In this document: positions 57,461 to 64,000 of the stretch, piece after piece
How the letters are laid out: each line of letters opens with the position of its first letter
Numbering within the stretch: position 1 is the stretch's first letter
DNA from: Bog-532 sp963775825
GTDB taxonomy: Bacteria; Actinomycetota; Actinomycetes; Streptosporangiales; Streptosporangiaceae
Reading direction: 5' to 3'
NCBI GenBank assembly: GCA_963775825.1
Contig: CAVZKY010000064.1
Span: 1 to 64,000, forward strand
Length of the DNA: 64,000 bases
Translations under genes and position numbers: made by a program
Notes under the pieces: generated by a model
What the model was told of the DNA's origin: nothing
The model's database searches: none
The model's input: only the letters and a program-made list of their open reading frames with translations

Positions 57461-59596
57461 TCAGGGCCGGGTGAGCGGCACGTCCGCAGGCTGGGTCCAA
57501 GGCGGCGGAATCTTGAGGGTCTGCAACGCGAACGTCATGACCTTGTAGAAGACCGGGCCGGCCACCACGTCGCCGAAGTAGCCGCCCTTCTTCGGGTTCT
57601 GCACGTTGACCGCCACCACGACCTGCGGGTTGTTCCCTGGTGCCATCCCGATGTAGCTGGCCCCGTACTTGCACAGGCACTTCTTGGTGGCGTTCCACTC
57701 CTGGGAGGTGCCGGTCTTCGCCGCGATCGCGTAGCCGGGGATGATGCCCCACGGCTCGTTGGCTTGCTCGTCGACCGCGGGCACCTGCTGCAGGGCCCCG
57801 ATGAGGCTGCGGGCCGTGCTGGCCTGGATCACCCGCCGGGACGGGGACGCCTGGGCCGGAGTGTACTTGCCCGTGCTGTTCGTGCTGCCCGCCACCAGGG
57901 TCGGCTGGACCCGGACGCCCTGGTTCGCGATCGTGGAGTACACGCTCGCCATCTGGACCGCGTTGACGTCGACACCCTGGCCGAACGAGAGCGTGTACCG
58001 CTCGTCGCCCCACCACGCCGACGGCGAGGGCAGAATGCCCCGCGACTCCCCCGGCAGGTTCAGGCCGGTCGGTGAGTCGATACCGAACGCCTTGAAGTAG
58101 TCGTACTGCGTCTGCGGAGACACGTGCCGGACCACCTGGACCATGCCGTCGTTGCTCGAGTTGGCCAGGATGCCCGCGATCGTCCAGCGCTCCACGGGGT
58201 GATATTCCGCGTCACGGAACGGGAAACCATCCTCGGTGATGGCATCGGGCACGGTGTAAGTGCTGGTGATCGATCTGGCCGCCCTTTTCGATCGCGGCGG
58301 AGGCGGTGATCACCTTCCCGGTGCTGCCCGGCTCGAAGACGTCCTGCACGGCCAGGTTGGACGAGGCCAACGGATTGCTGGACACCCCCGGGTTGTAGGC
58401 CGGCCACTGGGCCATGGCCAGGACCTTGCCCGTGCTGGGCTGCATGATCACGACCGTGCAGTCGTCCGCGTCGCTCGTCCGCACCTGCTGTTCGCAGGCC
58501 TGCTGGGCTTCCCACTGCAGCGCGGGGATGATCGTCAAGCGGAGCCCGCTCCCGTTGACGGTCGGCGTGTTCTTGTCCACGGCCAGCGGGATCTGCTCCC
58601 CGAGCGTGCCGACCTGGAACTGCTCGCTGCCCGCCTGGCCGGCCAGCAGCGCGTCGTCGGAGTACTCCAGGCCGGCTGCGCCGGTCAGGTTGCCGCTGGC
58701 GGTCGGGTGGGTGAAGCCGAGCAGGTTGGAGGTCGCGTCGCCGTCGGGGTAGACGCGGCTGTAGCTGGCCTGCAGCTGGACGCCGGGCAGCCCGCTGCCG
58801 GTCGTCGGCGTGCCGGTGCCGGCCACGGTGCCGGTCCCGGTGGCCCCGGGCAGTTGCAGCGCCTTGATCTGGTCGGCGGTCTGCTGGGAGACGTTCTTCT
58901 TGAGCACCACGTACTGCGGCGAGGTCGGGTGCTGCAGCAGGCTGAGGATGTCCGGCTCGGTCATCCCGAGCGGCCCGGCCAGGTCGGCGGCGACCTCCGG
59001 CAGCTGGGCCGCCGACATCATCACCGGGTCCGCGTAGACCAGATAGGTCTGCACGGTGATGGCCAGCGCCTGGCCGTCGGCGGCCGTGATGTTACCGCGC
59101 ACGGCGGGCAGGCTCTCCGTCTGCAGCCGCTGATCTTCGGCGATCTGCACAAACTTGCCCGACTCGAACCCCTGGAGCTGGACCAGCCGGCCGACGAACA
59201 GCGACATCACGAACGCGATGGCCAGCAGCGTGGCCCCGAGCCGCCGACCCGGGTCCGCCCGGGGCCGCAGGACCCGCCGGACCACCGTGCGCGACCGCGG
59301 CGGGCGCCCGTTGCGAACAAGACCCGGTCGCGCGGCGGGCGGATGACCGGCCGGCCGCGGTCGCTGGCCGACCCGCGGGCGCTGGCCGGGCGGCGCGCCC
59401 GGGGTTCCCTGGCCGGCTCGTGCTCCCTGGGCCCGCTGATCGCCGTAACCCGGGGCGCGCCGGTCCTCGCCGGGACGCCGGGCACCGCGCACCGACCCGG
59501 GACGGCCCGGCCCCGGGCCCTGGCGACCTGCGCCTGCTCCCCCACGTGAGTCACGCCGGCCCCGCGCGGCTCACGTCCCCCGCCGCGCACCGTCAT
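57461..59596 (-). CDS. ftsI: Septal peptidoglycan transpeptidase FtsI (PBP; frameshifts)
   Basis: Class B penicillin-binding protein that crosslinks septal wall with FtsW. An ATG at 59596 overlaps the ftsL stop (ATGA) and begins a long Arg/Gly/Pro-rich cytoplasmic segment with a shift near 59500. One membrane segment (LGATLLAIAFVMSLFVGRLV), a pedestal domain, and the transpeptidase: Ser motif FEPGSTGKVI, a shift near 58262, then SSND of the SxN motif and AKTGTSQEW for KTG. About 710 residues. Confidence 0.93.
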
Positions 59597-60330
59597 GGGG
59601 TGTAGCCAGGAACCTGGATCTGCGCGTCGGCTCCCGTCGCCGCGTCGCTGGAGATCTTGCCGGTCTTCACGTTGAGGAACTCGAGCTGGGTGACCGGCCG
59701 CATGCCGAGCTGCTCGGCCCGCTGGGCGATGACGCTCGGCGCCTGGTCCTGGGCCACCTGCTGCTGCAGTTGCTGCTGCTGCTTCGCCAGCGCCTGGTCC
59801 TGCTGCTGCAGGCTGGTAATGCGGAACGAGCCCGCGGCGAGGGTCGTGCTGATCACCAGGAGGCACACCAGTGCACCGGACAGCATGCCCACGATCAGCA
59901 GCAGGAACGGCATCCGGCGGCGGGCACCGCTGACGTCCGCGGTGTCCGGGCTCGCCGCCCCCGTGGCGGCCCGGGGGGTGGCGCGCGGGACTGGCCCGGT
60001 GGGGGGCGCGCTCTTGGACGGCGCGCTCTTGGACGGCGCGGTCTTGGGCGTGGTCTTGGGCGGCACGGCTCTGGGTGGCCCAGCCTTGGGCGGCGCGGCT
60101 CTGGCCGCGGTCTTGGACGGCGCGGCTCTGGGCGCGGTTTTGGGTGGCGCGGCGGTTCTCGCCCTGGGCGGGGCCTCGGTGCCCAGCGCGAGCACGGCCG
60201 TCAGCCCTGGGCGGCCCGCACCGGGCGGCACCGGCACGCGTGAGGCCGGCCGCGCGGGAGGGGGGTTGGCCCGGGGATCCCGGTCGCCCCGGGTACGCGG
60301 GGGCGCTGAGCCGGTTATTCGGGTCGCCAT
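59593..60330 (-). CDS. ftsL: FtsL-type septum protein with long Ala/Pro-rich N-terminus
   Basis: 245 residues. The first 150 are basic and Ala/Pro/Lys-rich repeats (APPKTAPRAAPSKTAARAAP), followed by one membrane segment (MPFLLLIVGMLSGALVCLLV), a Gln-rich coiled coil (QQDQALAKQQQQLQQQVAQD) and the conserved end (AEQLGMRPVTQLEFLNV). FtsL binds FtsQ and the FtsW-FtsI synthase. The start is ATG 60330; its position between rsmH and ftsI supports the call more than sequence does. Confidence 0.88.
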   Translation of the reverse strand: MATRITGSAPPRTRGDRDPRANPPPARPASRVPVPPGAGRPGLTAVLALGTEAPPRARTAAPPKTAPRAAPSKTAARAAPPKAGPPRAVPPKTTPKTAPSKSAPSKSAPPTGPVPRATPRAATGAASPDTADVSGARRRMPFLLLIVGMLSGALVCLLVISTTLAAGSFRITSLQQQDQALAKQQQQLQQQVAQDQAPSVIAQRAEQLGMRPVTQLEFLNVKTGKISSDAATGADAQIQVPGYTP

Positions 60331-60352
60331 GTCATCCGCCCCTTCAGCACCG

Positions 60353-61312
60353 TCACGCCGCCTTCTGGATTCGTTCCGCGGCGCGCAGCCGCGCCGATGC
60401 CGCCCGAGGATTAGCGGCGAGCTCTTCGGCTGAGGGCCGCAGTGCTCCCCTGGTCAGCAGGCGGAACTGCGGCCCGCTGCCGGGCAGCGGCACCGGCAGG
60501 CCGGGTGGAGTGGTGTCGGCCGCGACCGCCGCGAAGGTGCGCTTGACCATCCGGTCCTCCAGCGAGTGATAGGCGAGGACGACGATCCGGCCGCCCACCG
60601 GGAGCAGGTCCAGCGCGGCGGGCAGGGCCCGGCCCAGCACGGCCAGCTCGCCGTTTACCTCGATCCGCAGCGCCTGGAAGGTGCGCTTGGCCGGGTGCCC
60701 GCCGGTGCGCCGCGCAGCGGCCGGGATCGCATCCCGGACGATGTCGCTGAGCCGTCCGGTAGAGGTCACCGGCGTCCGGGACCGCTCCCGCACGACCGCG
60801 TCGGCGATGCGCCGGGCGAACCGTTCCTCGCCGTACTCACGGAGCACGCGGGCCAGTTCCTCGGCCGGGTAGCGGTTGACCACCGCGGCGGCGGTCAGCT
60901 CCCGGGTCTGGTCCATCCGCATGTCCAGCGGTGCGTCGTAGGAATACGCGAAGCCGCGCTCGCGGTCGTCCAGCTGGGGCGACGACACCCCGAGGTCGAA
61001 AAGGATGCCCTGCACGCTGTCCAGGCCGGCGGCGCGCACGATGGCGGGGATGTCGTCGTAGAAGGCATGTACCAGCGTTACCCGGTCCGCGTAGCCGGAG
61101 AGCAGCTCACGGGAGCGCTCGATCGCGGTCACGTCGGCGTCGACGCCGATCAGGATCAGGCCGGGAAAGGCGGCGAGCAAGGCCCGGGCGTGACCGGCCC
61201 GGCCGAGCGTCGCGTCGAGGAGGACGGCGCCCTCCCGTTCCAGGGCGGGCGCGAGGAGGGCCGTGACGGTGTCGACCATGACCGGTACGTGACCGGCTGG
61301 TGACTCGCCCAT
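60353..61312 (-). CDS. rsmH: 16S rRNA m4C1402 methyltransferase
   Basis: S-adenosylmethionine-dependent methylation of C1402. 319 residues. Start ATG 61312 (MGESPAGHVPVMVDTVTALL). Motifs: LLDATLGRAGHARALLAAFP (SAM loop), ILFDLGVSSPQLDDRERGFA, DMRMDQTRELTAA, KRTFQALRIEVNGELAVL and LAYHSLEDRMVKRTFAA. Second gene of the dcw block. Intact. Confidence 0.96.
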   Translation of the reverse strand: MGESPAGHVPVMVDTVTALLAPALEREGAVLLDATLGRAGHARALLAAFPGLILIGVDADVTAIERSRELLSGYADRVTLVHAFYDDIPAIVRAAGLDSVQGILFDLGVSSPQLDDRERGFAYSYDAPLDMRMDQTRELTAAAVVNRYPAEELARVLREYGEERFARRIADAVVRERSRTPVTSTGRLSDIVRDAIPAAARRTGGHPAKRTFQALRIEVNGELAVLGRALPAALDLLPVGGRIVVLAYHSLEDRMVKRTFAAVAADTTPPGLPVPLPGSGPQFRLLTRGALRPSAEELAANPRAASARLRAAERIQKAA

Positions 61313-61574
61313 CAGACCCCCAAAGTCTGTGCTGGCTGTGCGATGTTGGGCTGGCGATTTGGTGCGATGTTGGGCGTTGGCTGTGCGATGTTGGGCTGTG
61401 CGATGTTGGCCTGCACGCGTGCTGCGCGCGGTCCGTGCCCTGGGCGGGTCCCCAGCCACGCGGTGAAGGCCGCCAGGCGCCTGGCACCGGGGAAGTGATG
61501 CCAGCCGGCCGGCGGCCCGGCGCGGATGGGGACCCCTGCCGGGCATCGGGGTACCGGGCGCGCCCGGTACCCCG
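61313..61574. repeat. mraZ-rsmH gap with GCGATGTTGG tandem repeat
   Basis: 262 bases between two genes that are usually close. 61330-61412 repeats a TGTGCGATGTTGGGC-like unit about five times with variable spacing. The remainder is GC-rich with no gene. Slippage expansion inside the dcw block. Confidence 0.75.
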
Positions 61575-62006
61575 TCACAAAATTCCGGGTAGCACCTCCT
61601 CGGACACGTCAGAGAAGGCTTCTTCCTGGCGAGCCAGGTAGGTCTCCCAAGCCGCGGCGTCCCAGATCTCCATCCGGGTGTTGGCCCCAATCACGACGCA
61701 GTCCCGTTCCAGGCCGGCGTACGCCCGCAGCGCGGGCGGAACGGTGATCCGGCCCTGCTTGTCCGGCATCTCGTCGGAGGCACTGGCGAACAGCACCCGG
61801 CTGTAGTCCCTGAGACCCTTGCCGGTGACGGGGGCGTCACGCATGGCTTCGGTAATGCGGCCGAACTCCTCTACCGGGAAGACGTAGAGGCAGCGCTCCT
61901 GGCCTTTCGTGATGACCACCCCCTCGGCTAGCTCGTCGCGGTACTTGGCGGGCAGGATCAGGCGCCCTTTCTCGTCGAGCCGGGGGGTGTGCGTGCCGAG
62001 GAACAC
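61575..62006 (-). CDS. mraZ: Transcriptional regulator MraZ
   Basis: 143 residues, the usual length. GTG start at 62006 (FLGTHTPRLDEKGRLILPAK) after GGGAGGTGGGTGCG. Two AbrB-like SpoVT half-domains: DEKGRLILPAKYRDEL and DKQGRITVPPALRAYAGLER. Forms ring-like oligomers that bind direct repeats in front of its own operon. First gene of the dcw block. Confidence 0.96.
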   Translation of the reverse strand: MFLGTHTPRLDEKGRLILPAKYRDELAEGVVITKGQERCLYVFPVEEFGRITEAMRDAPVTGKGLRDYSRVLFASASDEMPDKQGRITVPPALRAYAGLERDCVVIGANTRMEIWDAAAWETYLARQEEAFSDVSEEVLPGIL

Positions 62007-62053
62007 CGCACCCACCTCCCGAGTCCCGCGACTGGCGCCGTGAGCTAGTACTG

Positions 62054-62089
62054 CCCCACAGCGCCCCACTGTACTCCACATCCCCCCAC
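62054..62089 (-). promoter_or_regulatory. MraZ operator: four GTGGRG boxes with 10-nt period
   Basis: On the minus strand GTGGGG, GTGGAG, GTGGGG and GTGGGG lie at plus-strand positions 62084, 62074, 62064 and 62054, each exactly 10 nt apart, 48 bases upstream of mraZ. MraZ is known to bind arrays of TGGGN repeats at about one helical turn, so this is the autoregulatory site of the dcw transcript. Confidence 0.85.
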
Positions 62090-62385
62090 CGTCAACGGTC
62101 AAACCCGCCCGTCTGGACGTTTCGGCCCCACATAGGAGCAGTTCAACGGCGGTGGAGCGGAGTGGGGGGGAAATGGGGGGCGACCCCCGGGCCCAGGTGC
62201 AATAAATAGGTGCCGACCGGGCAATCTTTTCGGTAGCGGGGCAAGTACCTCCGTTGTCCCCGGTCCGGCGCGAAGCGTCGCGCATCCCATGAGGTAGGAC
62301 GTACTGTCGTTATGAAGCCGCACCGGCGGAGTAGCGCTCGGCCTTCGGTGGCCGGGGGCGGCTTGACGGCCATCGAGGAGGCCAG
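62090..62385. promoter_or_regulatory. Divergent promoter region between mraZ and moxR
   Basis: About 300 bases without a gene. Contains AT-rich spots (AATAAATAGG near 62200 and ATCTTTTCGG near 62224) that may belong to promoters on either strand; no exact assignment. Confidence 0.5.
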
Positions 62386-63363
62386 GTGGTAGTGGAGACG
62401 GGGCGCGATCCAGCCAGCGCACTCGACGACCTGGTGGCCGTGGCCGGCCGGATCGCCGCAGCCGTCGAATCGGTCATCGACGGTAAGGCAAACGCGGTCC
62501 GGCTGACGCTCACCGTGCTGCTCGCCGAGGGGCACCTGCTGATTGAGGACGTTCCGGGCGTAGGCAAGACGATGCTGGCCAAGGCGCTCGCGCGGTCAAT
62601 CGACTGCTCGGTCAAGCGGATCCAGTTCACCCCCGACCTGCTGCCCAGCGACGTCACCGGGGTGAGCGCGTTCAACCAGGAACGGCGGGAATTCGAGTTC
62701 AAGCCGGGCCCGGTGTTCGCCAACATCGTCGTCGGCGACGAGATCAACCGCGCCTCCCCCAAGACGCAGTCCGCGCTGCTGGAAAGCATGGAGGAAGGAC
62801 AGGTCACGGTCGACGGGACCACCTTCCCGCTGGAGTCGCCGTTCATGGTGATCGCCACCCAGAACCCGGTGGAGATGGAGGGCACCTACCCCCTCCCCGA
62901 AGCCCAGCGGGACCGGTTCACCGCGCGGATCTCCATCGGCTACCCGACGGCCGCCGCCGAGCTGGAGATGATCGAGACGCACGGGTCGGCGTCTCCGCTG
63001 GATGACGTGAAGCCGGTGGCCCACGCCAGGGACATCCGGGACCTGGCCGCGGCGGTACGCGGTGTGATCGTCTCCGACCTGCTCAAGCAGTACGTGATCA
63101 GCTTGGTCAACGCGACCCGGTCGAACGAGGAGCTGCGGCTCGGCGCGTCCCCGCGGGCGACGCTGCACCTGCTGCGGGCCAGCCGGGCCTGGGCGGCGCT
63201 GGACGGCCGTGACTACGTGATCCCGGACGACGTGCAGGCGCTGGCCGTGCCGGTGCTCGCGCACCGGCTGCTGCCCACCCCGGAGGCGCTGGTCGCCGGG
63301 CAGCTGCCTGAGCAGGTACTGGCCGGCATCGTGGCCCGGCTGCCGCTGCCGGCCCGGCGGTAA
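62386..63363 (+). CDS. MoxR-family AAA+ ATPase
   Basis: 325 residues. GTG at 62386 after GAGGAGG; another GTG at 62392 is possible. AAA+ core: Walker A LIEDVPGVGKTMLAKALARS, QFTPDLLPSDVTGV, Walker B IVVGDEINRASPKTQSALLE, then SMEEGQVTVDG and MVIATQNPVEMEGTYPLPEA. C-terminal lid helices (LGASPRATLHLLRASRAWAA). MoxR proteins act as chaperone-like ATPases with DUF58 and VWA partners, as encoded next. Confidence 0.95.
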   Translation: MVVETGRDPASALDDLVAVAGRIAAAVESVIDGKANAVRLTLTVLLAEGHLLIEDVPGVGKTMLAKALARSIDCSVKRIQFTPDLLPSDVTGVSAFNQERREFEFKPGPVFANIVVGDEINRASPKTQSALLESMEEGQVTVDGTTFPLESPFMVIATQNPVEMEGTYPLPEAQRDRFTARISIGYPTAAAELEMIETHGSASPLDDVKPVAHARDIRDLAAAVRGVIVSDLLKQYVISLVNATRSNEELRLGASPRATLHLLRASRAWAALDGRDYVIPDDVQALAVPVLAHRLLPTPEALVAGQLPEQVLAGIVARLPLPARR

Positions 63364-63379
63364 CCGGCCGGCGACCGCT

Positions 63380-64000
63380 ATGCGGGCACTGATTCACGCG
63401 CTCACCACCAGGGGCAAGACCTTCCTGGCCATCGGGTGCGCGGCGGCCATCTGCGGCGTCGGCCTGAACGAGGCCGATCTGCTGCGCATCGGCGTGCTGC
63501 TGATGATGCTCCCGCTGCTGTCGGCGCTGGCCGCCACCCGCGCTCGCTACCGGCTGTCCTGCACCCGCCAGCTGCTGCCGCGCCGGATACCGGCCGGGCA
63601 CGAGGCCGAGGTCCGCATCCGGCTGTCCAACATCTCCCGGCTGCGCACCGGGCTGCTGCTGGCCGAAGACAGCAACGCCCACACACCCACCCGGCAACGT
63701 TTCGTGCTCGAGGGCATCGAGGCGAGCGGCAACCGCGACCTGAGCTACCGGGTCCACATGGACCAGCGGGGCAAGTACACGATCGGCCCGCTGCAGATCC
63801 GGGTGGCCGACTCCTTCGGCCTGGTCGCGATCGGCCGGTCGTTCACCAGCAAGAGCACGTTGGTCGTCACGCCGGAGATCACCCCGCTGCCCCGGGTCGC
63901 GATCCCCGGCAGCCGCCTCGGCGACGGCGAAAGCGGAATGCGCACGGTCGCCGCCGCGGGTGAGGACGACATCGCCCCCCGCGCCTACCGGGACGGGGAT
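63380..64000 (+). CDS. DUF58 domain protein (partial, cut by window end)
   Basis: First 207 codons. ATG 63380 (MRALIHALTTRGKTFLAIGC), two membrane segments (TFLAIGCAAAICGVGLNEAD; IGVLLMMLPLLSALAA), then the beta-rich part CTRQLLPRRIPAGHEAEVRI, DQRGKYTIGPLQIRVADSFG and the start of the DUF58 signature PRAYRDGD. Follows moxR by 16 bases, the usual operon. The 3' part lies outside the window. Confidence 0.92.
   Translation, partial: MRALIHALTTRGKTFLAIGCAAAICGVGLNEADLLRIGVLLMMLPLLSALAATRARYRLSCTRQLLPRRIPAGHEAEVRIRLSNISRLRTGLLLAEDSNAHTPTRQRFVLEGIEASGNRDLSYRVHMDQRGKYTIGPLQIRVADSFGLVAIGRSFTSKSTLVVTPEITPLPRVAIPGSRLGDGESGMRTVAAAGEDDIAPRAYRDGD

Noticed and set aside
48801..59596. murC, murG, murE, ftsW and ftsI as pseudogenes
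   Set aside because: All motifs are conserved and the genes are essential and appear single-copy here. Sequence error is the better explanation.
1..64000. tRNA or rRNA genes
   Set aside because: I saw no cloverleaf with a GGTTCGA-type T-loop in an intergenic gap and no rRNA-like stretch. A covariance scan was not possible.

Overview
The window is high-GC, densely coded DNA from a filamentous or soil actinobacterium (Actinomycetota; the gene content fits Streptosporangiales-type lineages, but the species cannot be named from the sequence). The main evidence is an actinobacterial division and cell wall (dcw) cluster with sepF, yggT and divIVA (wag31) downstream of ftsZ, a MurE with the DNPR motif of diaminopimelate-adding enzymes, a type-2 (eukaryote-like) isoleucyl-tRNA synthetase behind a translational T-box, and a DUF222-HNH (13E12-type) gene.

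Layout. 28-3663: dnaE (minus). 4183-9358: an ABC transporter (fused double permease, then an ATPase) whose ATPase reads in frame into two tandem KdpD-sensor/universal-stress modules without a kinase. 9935-11246 and 34636-35395: the two halves of one DUF222-HNH gene. Between them, 11240-34635, lies a 23.4 kb mobile element. It is a mosaic inverted duplication: each arm runs from the outer end inward as large serine recombinase, relics of another resolvase and of a TPR regulator, a small helical protein, UGPase (UTP-glucose-1-phosphate uridylyltransferase), a 67-residue protein, a membrane GT2 glycosyltransferase and a LuxR/MalT-like ATPase regulator. The 2.7 kb centre holds a third, truncated GT2 copy and a membrane protein. 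The right arm also carries an IS1634-type insertion sequence. 35439-43250: rluD, lspA, a DksA/TraR-type zinc finger gene, T-box plus ileS, and a repeat-rich membrane protein. 43414-62006 (all minus): divIVA, yggT, sepF, yggS, ftsZ, ftsQ, murC, murG, ftsW, mraY, murF, murE, ftsI, ftsL, rsmH, mraZ. 62386-64000 (plus): a MoxR ATPase and a DUF58 protein, cut by the window end.

How it works together. The dcw block is one long, translationally coupled series (several ATGA or GTGA overlaps), led by mraZ with four MraZ boxes at exact 10-nt spacing. It makes lipid II (murE, murF, mraY, murG, murC), the septal synthase (ftsW, ftsI, ftsL, ftsQ) and the Z-ring (ftsZ, sepF). murD and the usual pgeF are missing from their normal places. 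The mobile element looks like a polysaccharide cassette: UGPase would supply UDP-glucose to the GT2 membrane synthase, and a divergently transcribed LAL-type regulator faces a promoter with repeated CTAGGGA boxes.

Caveat. Single-base frameshifts interrupt many genes, including single-copy genes expected to be essential (murC, murG, murE, ftsW, ftsI). Residual indel errors in the sequence are the simplest explanation, so frameshifts in accessory genes should not be read as proof of decay. Coordinates of frameshifted genes run from the inferred start to the inferred stop across the shifts.
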